From: Anaerolineales bacterium
Lineage (GTDB): Bacteria > Chloroflexota > Anaerolineae > Anaerolineales > E44-bin32
NCBI GenBank assembly: GCA_029210945.1
Contig: JARGGH010000013.1
Coordinates: 1 to 64,000 of the forward strand
DNA length: 64,000 bases
Reading direction: 5' to 3'
Below, piece after piece: positions 45,116-54,090 of the stretch. Position 1 is the first letter of the stretch; every line of letters starts with the position of its first letter. The notes beneath the pieces are model-generated. The model had not been told where the DNA came from. It worked only from the letters and a program-made list of their open reading frames with translations, and searched no databases. Position numbers and translations under genes: made by a program.

Positions 45116-45574
45116 ATGACGGAGGCGAATAGGCCGAGGGTCTTTATAGACGCAGACGTGCTCTTTGCCGGGGCAGCTGGACCCACAGAGTTTGGAGCGA
45201 GCCTGGTCCTTCTCAGGATGGCTGAGATCACTTTGATCGAGGCTGTCGCTTCGCGCCAGGTGATCGTTGAGGTGGAGCGCAATCTGAAGGATAAGTTCCC
45301 TCGGGCTCTTTCGACCTTCAGCCTGCTGGTCGAGCGTTGCCTCGACATCGTGGAGAATCCAACCGGGAAGGACCTGCACGAGTATGAAGGGCTTGCCGAT
45401 CTTAAGAATCTGCCGATATTGGTCGCCGCGATTCAAAGCAGACGTTCATGGCTTGTGACTTATAACACCAGGCATTTCCAGCCGGGTCACCCAGACGTAT
45501 CCGTTCTGGAGCCCGGATCCTTGGTGAGAAGGATCCGTGAACTCCTCGCCTATCTATCCCCGGCAGACGAATAG
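45116..45574 (+). CDS. PIN-domain ribonuclease toxin, pair 2
   Basis: A 152-residue PIN protein. The acidic active-site residues are visible in VFIDADVLFAGAAGP near residue 10, VEVERNLKDKF near 51 and ADLKNLPILVAAIQS near 95, with YNTRHF near 118. PIN toxins cleave RNA, often tRNA or rRNA, and are held inactive by their antitoxin. AGGAGGAG precedes the ATG at 45116. The N-terminal part resembles that of the broken PIN in pair 1 (ASPTGGSA versus AGPTEFGA), suggesting a tandem duplication with divergence. Confidence 0.8.
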   Translation: MTEANRPRVFIDADVLFAGAAGPTEFGASLVLLRMAEITLIEAVASRQVIVEVERNLKDKFPRALSTFSLLVERCLDIVENPTGKDLHEYEGLADLKNLPILVAAIQSRRSWLVTYNTRHFQPGHPDVSVLEPGSLVRRIRELLAYLSPADE

Positions 45575-45735
45575 CCGGGGTCAATCATCAAGCCTGATCC
45601 AATCCGGAAAGATGATGGCGAGATCGAGACCTCATCAGGGGAGCATTGGAGCAATCATCGAATCGGACCCGGTAAACCAGCATGGGTTTGATATCTTGAA
45701 GAAGGCTTTGCTACGGCGCAAGCTTTCGGAGGACC

Positions 45736-47421
45736 TCACTCCGGCCGCACAGCTTCTAGCTCCTCGATCATCGCCCGGCGGCGGCGGTAGGTCCCGATCA
45801 GATCGTCGATGATCTTATTGACCTGCTCTCCGTATCCCATCGCGATCATCCGGCGAAGGTAGCCCGCCGCCTCGGCATAGGTGCCGCGGTCGGAGGTGCG
45901 CTCGAGCATCCTGTAGACGATCTCCTCATAGGCTCTGGAAATCTGCTCGGGAAATCGAGGCTCTAGAGCCTCCCTGTAGCGCGCCAGGGTGAGTTCCCCG
46001 GACTCCAGCGCCAGTTCCAGCAGCGCCTCCCACATCCCCTCGCGGGCGTAGATCTCTGGGAGCGTGGACCATCCCCGCGACGACGCCTTCAAATCCGCAA
46101 TAAGGGAATCCAGCGTCCCCGGCCAGTCCTGCTCTGGAACTGTCTCCTTGATCAGGAGGTAATACTTCAGCTTCCCGCTCTCCAGGAGCAGCGTGCGCGC
46201 CAGGCGCAGGACTTCAGGGGAATCATCTTCTTGTATGGCTACCTCCAGCAGCGTGTCGAGGTAGTATCTGCGGACGCCCCGCCAGTCGTGCGGCTGCGTT
46301 TCAAGCCACTCCACGCACAGGCGCTTCACCTCGGCCAGCTCCCCCTGCTCCAGATGATATTCGATCAAGCGCTGCCGGAAGGCGTGCAGGTGGCTGTGCT
46401 CCTGGATGAACCGCAGCGCCGCCTCTTCCCCATCCTCGCGCTCGATCACCGAGAGTTTGATCCATGCTGCACACTCGTGATTGTGGTCGGCGCCATACGA
46501 GTATGGTTCTGGGGATGGTCCCGCCATTTCATCGAGCAGGCCGAAGAGCCAGTCCCGTTCTTCCGGGCTGGCAATGAGATCGGCGGCGAGGCCGGTCAAG
46601 TCCCATTGCCAGCCAAAGCTGCAGAAGGCTTCGAGCGGCGCCTGATCCAGGCAGTACTCGAACAGCTCGCTCCGCAACTCCTGGGGGAGTTGGCTCCCCG
46701 CTTCTCCCAGGAGCCGGAGGGCGCTGTCGATACCATCGCCCAACAAGCCGATCGAATCATCCGCATTTTCATACGCCTGCGCCGTCGTCTCGAGCACGGC
46801 CTGGGCGATCGATACGGAGGCCTCCGGTTGTCCGGCGCGGAGCAGGTCATGGGCCCTGGAAAGAAGCGCGTTCAACCCCTCGAACGCCCGCGTCACCCCC
46901 CAGTAATCGATGAAACCGCGGCGATTTTCACCCATTCGCAGCGCCTCGCGAGCCATGCGCACATAAGCCGCCTTGTCGGGACCTCTCTCTCCGTAGCGCG
47001 CCCGGATCTCCAGGCTGATCGCTCGGTCGTTCTCGGCCAGTTCGACGAGCATATCGAGCAGCTTCTCGCGCGGCAGTTGCTCCAGGATCGCCCGCACCTG
47101 CTCGGACTTCGCATCCGGCGTCTGGATCGCATCGCCATGGATCGCTTCGGGGTCCAGCTCCTCGATGGCGAAAAGCACGGCGATGACGTGTTTACAGACC
47201 GGACCCCAATCGTACGGGCAGCTGCATCCGCCGGCGAACTCGCCATCGGCATCGCATTCAATGTGGACTTCGTACCGCTCCGTCCCCTCGACAACAGCCC
47301 TCCAGGTATCTTCACCGGTACGCTCCAGTGACAGAACGCGCCCCTCATGGTGGTAGTCCTCACCGCGCCGCAGCACCAGTTCATCGACGAATTCGTCTAA
47401 TTCCTCAATCCGCACTCGCAT
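45736..47421 (-). CDS. SWIM zinc-finger protein with helical repeats
   Basis: A 561-residue protein. The N-terminal SWIM motif CSCPYDWGPVCKH (near residue 70) is a zinc-binding module for DNA or protein contact. The remaining 470 residues are helical, TPR-like repeats with many Leu/Glu pairs. Similar proteins are annotated only as SWIM zinc-finger proteins. GGAGG is too close to the ATG at 47421, so a GTG at 47415 may be used. The upstream TPR protein is on the same strand 80 bases away, suggesting joint function. Biological role unknown. Confidence 0.8.
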   Translation of the reverse strand: MRVRIEELDEFVDELVLRRGEDYHHEGRVLSLERTGEDTWRAVVEGTERYEVHIECDADGEFAGGCSCPYDWGPVCKHVIAVLFAIEELDPEAIHGDAIQTPDAKSEQVRAILEQLPREKLLDMLVELAENDRAISLEIRARYGERGPDKAAYVRMAREALRMGENRRGFIDYWGVTRAFEGLNALLSRAHDLLRAGQPEASVSIAQAVLETTAQAYENADDSIGLLGDGIDSALRLLGEAGSQLPQELRSELFEYCLDQAPLEAFCSFGWQWDLTGLAADLIASPEERDWLFGLLDEMAGPSPEPYSYGADHNHECAAWIKLSVIEREDGEEAALRFIQEHSHLHAFRQRLIEYHLEQGELAEVKRLCVEWLETQPHDWRGVRRYYLDTLLEVAIQEDDSPEVLRLARTLLLESGKLKYYLLIKETVPEQDWPGTLDSLIADLKASSRGWSTLPEIYAREGMWEALLELALESGELTLARYREALEPRFPEQISRAYEEIVYRMLERTSDRGTYAEAAGYLRRMIAMGYGEQVNKIIDDLIGTYRRRRAMIEELEAVRPE

Positions 47422-47503
47422 TCCCTCCGGGCCAGCGTCAGGGTCTGGCAAAGCGAACTTTGTTCAAGCAGAAGCTATGCTTTAATCGATTCATTCAGGG
47501 CTC

Positions 47504-48370
47504 TTAACCCTCCATACCTTCCAGGACCTCGCGCAGCAATTCGAGCGCGCCTTCCGTCCTCTTCCAATGATGCCCTTGCTCCAACCAGTAGTGATACGCC
47601 TGCCCCGGGCTCCACAGCGTGATGTGGTCCGGGTCGAAGTCCTTCGGGGCGCGGTGGCGCTCCTTGACCAGCTCCTGCGCCACGAGCGGCAGGTGCTCGA
47701 CCGCCAGCTCCAGGGCTTCACGCGCCTTGCGGGCCTCCCCGAGCTGGATCAGCGCCAGCGCCCGGCCGTAGAGCAATGTTTCCATCCCGTCGTCGGGGTA
47801 GCGCTCGCAGACCTCCAGGACTCCATCTGGCTGATCGATGAGAAAATGACAGCGGACGACCAGGTCACGGATGCCCTGGTTGTCGTTGGGGTTCCAGTCG
47901 AGCAGCCTCATGAAAATCGCCAGCGCCTCATCGATCTCTCCGCGCTCGCGCAGCTCGAGTCCCAACCCGTGGCAGGCGCGCAGGAAAGGCCGGTTGTCGA
48001 TCATCAGCCAGGGGAGCCTCCCTTTCCCGGCGCGTACTGGATCGGGTAGGTGCTCCTCCCCGATCCGCACGGCGTGCTGCCAGAGTTTGTAGGCCTCATC
48101 CTCATCTCCGGTCTCCTCGAGCAGGATCGCCAGGTGGTGGTAGGCATCGATGAACTCCGGGTAATCCGTGAGCAGCTGGCGGTAGCGCTGCTCGGCGAAC
48201 GTGACATCACCGACCTCCCACGATTCAATCGCGTCGTGGAAGTATTCGTAGATCGTCAACGTCAGCCGGGGGAAGACGAACTCCCAGTCCCCCTCGCCGC
48301 GCGCCTCCACCTGCAGCGAGCCCTCAGGCGGCATGCCTGGGGTGAGATCTTCATACCAGACCTTTTTCAT
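47504..48370 (-). CDS. TPR-repeat protein
   Basis: A 288-residue protein with an N-terminal beta-rich segment (KVWYEDLTPGMPPEGSL) and at least four TPR-like helix pairs (for example FAEQRYRQLLTDYPEFIDAY and LAIFMRLLDWNPNDNQG). TPR domains mediate protein-protein contacts. GGGAGG eight bases upstream sets the ATG at 48370. It precedes the SWIM protein on the same transcript. The C-terminus contains WSPGQAYHYWLEQGHHW, a motif I associate with SEC-C/plasmid-pRiA4b-like proteins only weakly. Confidence 0.75.
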   Translation of the reverse strand: MKKVWYEDLTPGMPPEGSLQVEARGEGDWEFVFPRLTLTIYEYFHDAIESWEVGDVTFAEQRYRQLLTDYPEFIDAYHHLAILLEETGDEDEAYKLWQHAVRIGEEHLPDPVRAGKGRLPWLMIDNRPFLRACHGLGLELRERGEIDEALAIFMRLLDWNPNDNQGIRDLVVRCHFLIDQPDGVLEVCERYPDDGMETLLYGRALALIQLGEARKAREALELAVEHLPLVAQELVKERHRAPKDFDPDHITLWSPGQAYHYWLEQGHHWKRTEGALELLREVLEGMEG

Positions 48371-48409
48371 CACAAACACCTCCCCGCATGCGTCGCCAAC
48401 GACCCGCTG

Positions 48410-48763
48410 TCAAATCAACTTCAAATCGAAGCGCCGGTCGAAATTCATCTTTTTCAGGATACGTCTGGCCTGCTTCCACTCCTGACGGTCGACGCCGCTG
48501 ACGTCCAGTTCGTATTCGCGAAACTGTGTTTCAAGACGCACAACATCGCGTCCAAAATCGATGGAAAGCAGCCAGTCTTCCTCATCCCAATGCGCTTCGT
48601 CCGAGAAGCGCACACCGCGTTCGGATTCGTCGAAGAGAAACTCATATTTCGGCGTGCGCTGCAGGATCAGGCTGCGCACCTCTTCAAAGTCGCCCCAGGA
48701 GAGGGCGAATGAGACGATCAGGTCATCGCCTTCTTCGTTCGTCATGAATTGGACGTATTCCAT
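48410..48763 (-). CDS. Acidic hypothetical protein upstream of the TPR gene
   Basis: A 117-residue acidic protein beginning MEYVQFMTNEEGDD. It is alpha/beta with many aromatic residues (WGDFEEV; AHWDEEDWLLSIDF) and no membrane segment. I recognise no family. It lies 39 bases before the TPR gene on the same strand, so the three genes 48763 to 45736 may be one operon. The ATG at 48763 follows GAGGGG. Confidence 0.6.
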   Translation of the reverse strand: MEYVQFMTNEEGDDLIVSFALSWGDFEEVRSLILQRTPKYEFLFDESERGVRFSDEAHWDEEDWLLSIDFGRDVVRLETQFREYELDVSGVDRQEWKQARRILKKMNFDRRFDLKLI

Positions 48764-49060
48764 CACACCCCTCGGCTGAACAGTGGCAGATAAGACAAGT
48801 TGATTATGCGATGGAAAGTTGAATTGTGGAAACTAGGTGAAGGGAACCTTCCAAAGTGCGGACCTTTGTGGATGAATCTTAATCAAGCAGACCCAGGAGG
48901 TTACTGCGCGCGAGCAGGTCCAATTCTTCAACCCTGTCTTACGGTGCGAGGTCTCCGCTCACATTGCGCCAATCGAGCCCTTCCACTCGATGACACAGGA
49001 CATCACGCTAGCTTTGCTCTTTCAGCCGTGGACCTTCCCAACCTTAATGTAGGTTGTGTC

Positions 49061-49186
49061 CTACCCTTTTCCACAATTACCACAGGGCGGCAGACGATCG
49101 TCATCATCATCCAATGTCACCTGCCAGCTGTAATTTGTGCATTTGTACTCGCCCTTCCCGGGCTTTTCCCAAAGATCGTATGCCAT
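49061..49186 (-). CDS. Small zinc-ribbon-like protein (41 residues)
   Basis: A short frame starting at ATG 49186 after AAAGGGGG encodes a 41-residue protein. GKGEYKCTNYSWQVTL and LPPCGNCGKG match a widespread family of small zinc-ribbon proteins in which a Cys pair follows GxYxC and a second pair follows LPPC. One Cys of the first pair is replaced by Tyr (CTNY instead of CxxC). It is probably cytoplasmic and of unknown function. The flanking stretch 48764-49060 shows nothing else. Confidence 0.6.
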   Translation of the reverse strand: MAYDLWEKPGKGEYKCTNYSWQVTLDDDDDRLPPCGNCGKG

Positions 49187-49277
49187 TCCCGACCCCCTTT
49201 CTGATGTGATCACACGCCTTAACAAGGATCATAAAACATTGACCTGCATGTCTTTCACCTCCTCGATAAGCCAACGG

Positions 49278-49330
49278 TTGACATCCAAAACGTTTCGGGC
49301 TATGCTGTAGATGCTCCAAAACGTTTTGGA
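49278..49330 (+). promoter_or_regulatory. LacI-operon promoter with two operators
   Basis: A -35 box TTGACA (49278-49283) and a -10 box TATGCT (49301-49306) are exactly 17 bases apart. Operator 1, CCAAAACGTTTCGG (49285-49298), fills the spacer; operator 2, TCCAAAACGTTTTGGA (49315-49330), is a perfect 16-base palindrome at the expected start site. Both match the central AACGTT site type of LacI-family regulators. The adjacent lacI-type gene probably represses itself and the operon. Confidence 0.85.
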
Positions 49331-49354
49331 AGAGAGCGGGCACCCCGGCTTCTC

Positions 49355-50371
49355 ATGAACGAACGTGCAACCCTGAAAACGATCGCAAAAGCCACCGGCT
49401 ATTCCATAACCACCGTGTCACGTGCTCTGGCCGGGTATGACGACGTGGCGGAGGCGACGCGCGCGGTCATTCAATCCAGCGCCCAACAGCTCGGTTATTT
49501 TCCCAACCTCACCGCTCGGCAACTGCAGAAACAACGCACTGACACTATTGGCATCATCCTGCCTTCGGTTGGACCCCGCTTCGCCGATCCATATTTCAGC
49601 CTCATCCTTGCCGGCATCGGAGATGAAATCGCCGTCAGTGGTTACGATATCTTAATCTCCACCCGCCCTCCAGGACCAGCGGAGTTGGAAGCCTACCGCT
49701 CGATCGTTGAAGGTCAGCGCGTCGACGGCATCGTGGTCATCCGCACACGCTTGGAAGACGAACGCATCGCCTATCTTGCCGAGCGCGGTTTTCCTTTCGT
49801 GGCTTTCGGCAGGACAACCCTCGATCTGGATTACCCTTATATTGACGAAGATGGTGAGGCGGGAACCTACGAACTCATCCTGCATCTGGCCCAATTGGGT
49901 CACGAACGCATCGCCTATATCGCCGCGCCGCAGCATCTCACCTTTGGATACAACCGCCTTAAGGGCTACAAGCGCGCCCTGGATGATACCGGCCTGGTTT
50001 ATCACCCCGAATATGTTGAAGTGGGAGATCTAACCCGGCGTGGCGGCAGCGCTGCGGCAGAGAAACTGCTGGCAAAGCCGCTGCCACCGACGGCCATCGT
50101 TGCCGCGAACGATTTGATGGCGCTGGGCACCATGAACCACTTGCAGCAAAATGGTCTGAGAATTGGCATCGATATCTCCGTCGCTGGATTTGATGACATC
50201 CCGGCTGCAGAAGCCCTGGGGCTGACCACACTCAACCAGCCGATTTTCCGCATCGGCCACCAGCTCAGCCAGATGCTGCTGGCCGTGATCGAAGGCCAAC
50301 ACCTGGCCGAGCCAAAACTGGTGCTAAAACCAAAATTGCTCATCCGCGCATCAGTCGGCCCACCGGCATGA
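49355..50371 (+). CDS. LacI-family transcriptional regulator
   Basis: A 338-residue repressor. The N-terminal helix-turn-helix and hinge helix are visible (TIAKATGYSITTVSRALAGY near residue 7), followed by a periplasmic-binding-like ligand domain (ADPYFSLILAGIGDEIA near 86; VAGFDDIPAAEALGLTTLNQP near 270). Its gene is the first in an operon for a carbohydrate importer, glycosyltransferase and GH13 phosphorylase, and palindromic operators lie in its own promoter. The effector is therefore likely a sugar or glycoside linked to those enzymes. Confidence 0.93.
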   Translation: MNERATLKTIAKATGYSITTVSRALAGYDDVAEATRAVIQSSAQQLGYFPNLTARQLQKQRTDTIGIILPSVGPRFADPYFSLILAGIGDEIAVSGYDILISTRPPGPAELEAYRSIVEGQRVDGIVVIRTRLEDERIAYLAERGFPFVAFGRTTLDLDYPYIDEDGEAGTYELILHLAQLGHERIAYIAAPQHLTFGYNRLKGYKRALDDTGLVYHPEYVEVGDLTRRGGSAAAEKLLAKPLPPTAIVAANDLMALGTMNHLQQNGLRIGIDISVAGFDDIPAAEALGLTTLNQPIFRIGHQLSQMLLAVIEGQHLAEPKLVLKPKLLIRASVGPPA

Positions 50372-50488
50372 AAACTGCGTTCACGCACGAACCACGAACC
50401 ATGAAAGGAGCCAAGATTCCCCCTACCTACTCCCCTAGCCGATCGTTCCCGAATTACCCCACCATAGTGAGACAAGGAGAAGTTGAAG

Positions 50489-51994
50489 ATGTCCCGTAAA
50501 AGATTGATTACCACAATTCTGGCACTGGTGCTGGTCCTTGGGTTGGCAGCTTGCGCCTCGCCATCCGGGACTGTAGATGCCGGAAAAGAAGCTGAGCTTC
50601 AGGCGCAGATCGATGCGCTGCAGGCCCAACTCGGTGAAGCGCAATCCGCTTCTGGCGACACAGCCGAACTGGAAGCCCAACTCGAGCAACTGCAAGCAGC
50701 GCTGGAAGCTACTCAAAACCCGGTCGTGATCGAATTCTGGACCACCGACAATGAGGAGGCGCGCGTCCAGGTGTACGAAGCCGTGGCAGCTCGTTATATG
50801 GAGGCCAACCCTGGCGTCGAGATTCGCATCGTTCCGATCGAAGAAGCGGGTATTTCGCAGCGCATTTCAACCGCAGTTGCCGCCAACCGCTTGCCGGATA
50901 TCATCCGCATGGGCATCGAGCGGGTGGCCGCCTTTTCTGCCGACGGACTGCTCGATGAGGAGGCCGCCATGGCGACCATCCAGGCCATTGGGGAGGATGA
51001 TTTCCGCACCGGGCCGCTGCAGATGGTCGTCGATCCGGCGACTGGCAACTACGCCGCTCTCCCGTTCGATGGTTGGATCCAGGCGCTATGGTACCGGCAG
51101 GATGTTTTCGACACCCTGGGACTGAGCGCTCCAGTTACATGGGACGAGATCACCTCCGCATGTGAAACCCTCCCGGGAAACGACGATCTACTCTACGGCA
51201 TGACCCTGGGTACCGATCCCGGGCAGAATTACCCCCATCAGGTGTTCGAACAGGTCGCGATCTCCAACGATGCCTGGCCGTTTGATCAGGCCGGAAACGT
51301 GACGATGGATACGCCCGAGATGGTCGCAGCGCTGGATTTCTATGCCGGCCTGCAGGACTGCTCGCTGCCTGGCCCGCAGTACTGGCGCGGCGCACGCGAA
51401 GCCTATGAATATGGGCAGTCAGGCATGCTGTTCTACTCGACCTACATCATGGATGACCTGGTCGACGGTTCCGGCCTCGAAGCCGGCGGTAATGTCGAGC
51501 TGGCGTACACGGATCTGGCCGCCCGAACAGGCTTTGCACCCTCGATGGAAGGCCCCAACGGCGCGGCTAGCTATGGCCAACTGGTAACTTTGAGCATCAT
51601 GAAGGGCGCCGACCCGGTTGCACAGGATGTAGTCAAGTTCTTCATGACCGGCGAGAACTACCAGGAAATCTTAGCCCTGGCCCCCTTTGGCAAAGTCCCT
51701 GTGCTTGAGAGTGCAGTCGAGGAGTGGAAGTCCGCCAGCGACTACTTTGCCAACTACCCGCCCGAGACGTTGGAAGCCATCGCCGCCGGGTACGACAGCA
51801 TGCAGCGTTGGCTCTTCCGCCCGGACTATGATGCAACCCAACGCGCGGTTGTCGGCGATATCGAGGGCCGTTTGCTTATCCCTCAGGTGATCAGCAATAT
51901 CGCCATCGAGGGGACGATGACGCCCGCCGAAGGTGCAGCCTGGCTGCAGCAGCAAGTTGAATCAATCTACGCAGAGCGTAAAGCAGGCTCGTAG
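50489..51994 (+). CDS. Carbohydrate ABC transporter substrate-binding lipoprotein
   Basis: A 501-residue family 1 solute-binding protein. The signal ends in a lipobox LAAC near residue 22. Between the lipid anchor and the binding domain is an unusual region of about 50 residues with heptad-like Leu/Ala spacing (AELQAQIDALQAQLGEAQ), probably a coiled-coil stalk. The binding domain begins near PVVIEFWTTDNEEARV. AAGGAG sets the ATG at 50489. It is followed by a strong terminator and two permeases. Confidence 0.92.
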   Translation: MSRKRLITTILALVLVLGLAACASPSGTVDAGKEAELQAQIDALQAQLGEAQSASGDTAELEAQLEQLQAALEATQNPVVIEFWTTDNEEARVQVYEAVAARYMEANPGVEIRIVPIEEAGISQRISTAVAANRLPDIIRMGIERVAAFSADGLLDEEAAMATIQAIGEDDFRTGPLQMVVDPATGNYAALPFDGWIQALWYRQDVFDTLGLSAPVTWDEITSACETLPGNDDLLYGMTLGTDPGQNYPHQVFEQVAISNDAWPFDQAGNVTMDTPEMVAALDFYAGLQDCSLPGPQYWRGAREAYEYGQSGMLFYSTYIMDDLVDGSGLEAGGNVELAYTDLAARTGFAPSMEGPNGAASYGQLVTLSIMKGADPVAQDVVKFFMTGENYQEILALAPFGKVPVLESAVEEWKSASDYFANYPPETLEAIAAGYDSMQRWLFRPDYDATQRAVVGDIEGRLLIPQVISNIAIEGTMTPAEGAAWLQQQVESIYAERKAGS

Positions 51995-52029
51995 GATACT
52001 CTTCTCCTTCCGTTGCACGAGCAGTTCAC

Positions 52030-52062
52030 GAAGAAGCCCCGCCTCAGGGGCGGGGCTTCTTC
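52030..52062 (+). terminator. Hairpin terminator/attenuator after the sugar-binding protein
   Basis: A perfect 14-bp GC-rich stem (52030-52043 with 52049-52062) with a 5-base loop. As in other ABC operons it likely lowers expression of the downstream permease genes relative to the binding protein. Only a short T-run follows. Confidence 0.75.
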
Positions 52063-52212
52063 CATCGGGTATCCGATGCCGCTCGTAGATTTAGCCGCAA
52101 GCCTAACCTGTTATAAACTATGCCTCATCCCGTGCAGGATGCAGCGGCTGGCCATTCGGCCATTGAATAGAGGCTCGCTCCGCCGCAGCCAATGACTGTC
52201 TGAAGGTTTCAT

Positions 52213-53169
52213 ATGGCTACAAGCAGCACCTCGCGTAGAAAGTTGTTAAATTTCAAACACAGCCTGGCTGCCTCAGAAGCCCGGCTGGCGTGGTGGTTGA
52301 TTCTCCCCACCGTGCTGATCGTCTTCGGCCTGGTTCTCTTCCCGGCCTTCTTCAGCATCTGGATCAGCTTCCACGACGTAGGCTTGAAGAATCTGAATGA
52401 CGTTTTCCATGCCCCCTGGGTGGGCTTGGATAATTACCGCCTCGTCTTCAATGACTTTGCCTTCAAGTTCGAAAGCCTGCAGAACTGGGGCGCTGCCGTC
52501 ACCACCGTCGTTTATTCAGTTCTCTCCACGATCTTTGTCCTGCTGATCGGGTTGCTCGCTGCCTTGTTATTGAACCGGAAATTTATCGGCCGCGGGATTG
52601 CCCGCGGCATCTTCTTGTTCCCGTACATAGCTCCCGTAGTCTCTGTCGCCTTCGTTTGGCGCTGGCTGCTTGATCCCCGGCCATCGGGTGTTCTGAACCA
52701 CATCTTGATTTCCCTGGGGTTGCTCGAAAATGCCAGGGCGTTCCTTGCCACGCGCGGTCTGGCCATCTGGCTGGTGATTCTATTTCAAGCATGGCGCTAT
52801 TTCCCATTCGCCATGCTGATGCTCTTGGCACGCTTGCAGGCCATCGACGAAGCCCTGTACGAAGCGGCCAGTGTCGACGGGGCGAGTATCTGGCAGAAGT
52901 TCCTTTTCATCACCCTGCCCGAACTCCGCTATGTCATGGGCGCCATCTTCCTATTGCGATTGTTGTGGACGTTCAACAAATTCGACGACATCTGGCTGCT
53001 CACTGGTGGCGGTTATGGCACAAATGTCCTTCCCGTGCTGACGTTCCAATTCAGCTTCGGATCCTTTGATTTTGGAAAGGGATCCGCCACAGCCATGATC
53101 CAGCTTGTTGCACTCATCCTTTTCCTGGCAATTTACGCCTCGACCGTAATGCGGCAGAGCGGAGAGTAG
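52213..53169 (+). CDS. Carbohydrate ABC permease, MalF type
   Basis: A 318-residue inner-membrane permease with six predicted helices, the first at residues 26-50 (WWLILPTVLIVFGLVLFPAF). The EAA loop EAASVDGASIWQKFLFITLP near residue 218 binds the ATPase. It lies nine bases before the MalG-type gene. No ATP-binding gene is in this cluster, so a shared MsmK-type ATPase elsewhere is expected. Confidence 0.92.
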   Translation: MATSSTSRRKLLNFKHSLAASEARLAWWLILPTVLIVFGLVLFPAFFSIWISFHDVGLKNLNDVFHAPWVGLDNYRLVFNDFAFKFESLQNWGAAVTTVVYSVLSTIFVLLIGLLAALLLNRKFIGRGIARGIFLFPYIAPVVSVAFVWRWLLDPRPSGVLNHILISLGLLENARAFLATRGLAIWLVILFQAWRYFPFAMLMLLARLQAIDEALYEAASVDGASIWQKFLFITLPELRYVMGAIFLLRLLWTFNKFDDIWLLTGGGYGTNVLPVLTFQFSFGSFDFGKGSATAMIQLVALILFLAIYASTVMRQSGE

Positions 53170-53178
53170 GAACCTACT

Positions 53179-54087
53179 ATGGCTGAACGAACACTGGTAA
53201 AACGCAGCTTCCTCGATCAGCTTGCCCTCCACCTCTCCTGGAACAGGCTGCTCTTCGCACTCGGTTTCTTCATTTTTATCGCCATGATCCTCTTCCCATT
53301 CTATTGGATGGTGAGTTCTTCCTTTAAATCCGGGGCCGAGATTGCTGGCCGGGCTCCGGTCTATTTCCCCAGCAGCCTGCAGCTCGATGCATACCGGGAG
53401 CTGTTCGACCCAGCCTCCCCCCACTTCCAGAACTTCTCCAAGAATATTCTGAACAGCATCCTGATTTCTGTTCCGACTGCGCTCCTGGCTGTCATCCTCT
53501 CAACGATGGGCTCCTATGCGATCGCGCGCCTCACCTTCAAAGGCAGAGGGTTCATGCTGAACAGCATCTTGATCGTCTACCTCTTCCCGGGGATCCTGCT
53601 CATCATCCCGCTCTTCGCGCTGTTGTCCCAGTTGGGAAACTCATTGGGTTTTCAAGTTCAGGATAACCTCAACGTACTGATGCTCACTTACCTGGCGCAG
53701 ACCTTGCCTGTCGCGCTCTATATGTTGACCAACTACTTCCATACGATCCCGGTCGAAATCGAAGAAGCGGCCCTGATCGATGGCTGTTCCCGGCTGCAGG
53801 TCATCTGGCGGGTGACTTTGCCACTGGCTATCCCGGCCCTGGTCACGGTTGGGATATACACTTTCATGATCGCGTGGAATGAATTCCTTTACGCGTTCGT
53901 CTTTCTCAACGACCGGAGCATGTTCACCATGCCGATCAAACTCAACACAATCTTCAACGACCCCAGCCCGCGTCCGAACGTCGTGATGGCCGCCTCGACC
54001 ATCATGACCCTCCCGGTGATCGTGCTCTTTCTGGCTTTTGAACGCTTCCTGACCCAGGGCCTCACAGCTGGCGGAGTTAAGGGCTGA
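53179..54087 (+). CDS. Carbohydrate ABC permease, MalG type
   Basis: A 302-residue permease with six helices; the first (residues 27-48) is LFALGFFIFIAMILFPFYW. The EAA loop EEAALIDGCSRLQVIWRVTL lies near residue 195. It partners the MalF-type protein and has the usual MalG C-terminus (FLTQGLTAGGVKG). The next gene, a glycosyltransferase, begins four bases after its stop, so import and sugar transfer are expressed together. Confidence 0.92.
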   Translation: MAERTLVKRSFLDQLALHLSWNRLLFALGFFIFIAMILFPFYWMVSSSFKSGAEIAGRAPVYFPSSLQLDAYRELFDPASPHFQNFSKNILNSILISVPTALLAVILSTMGSYAIARLTFKGRGFMLNSILIVYLFPGILLIIPLFALLSQLGNSLGFQVQDNLNVLMLTYLAQTLPVALYMLTNYFHTIPVEIEEAALIDGCSRLQVIWRVTLPLAIPALVTVGIYTFMIAWNEFLYAFVFLNDRSMFTMPIKLNTIFNDPSPRPNVVMAASTIMTLPVIVLFLAFERFLTQGLTAGGVKG

Positions 54088-54090
54088 TTA

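Noticed and set aside
46231-47331. 366-residue open frame on the plus strand
   Set aside because: Antisense to the SWIM protein, with no ribosome-binding site or family motif.
48800-49204. 134-residue open frame on the plus strand
   Set aside because: Cys/Pro-rich with no family signal, and it is antisense to the more convincing zinc-ribbon gene at 49061-49186.
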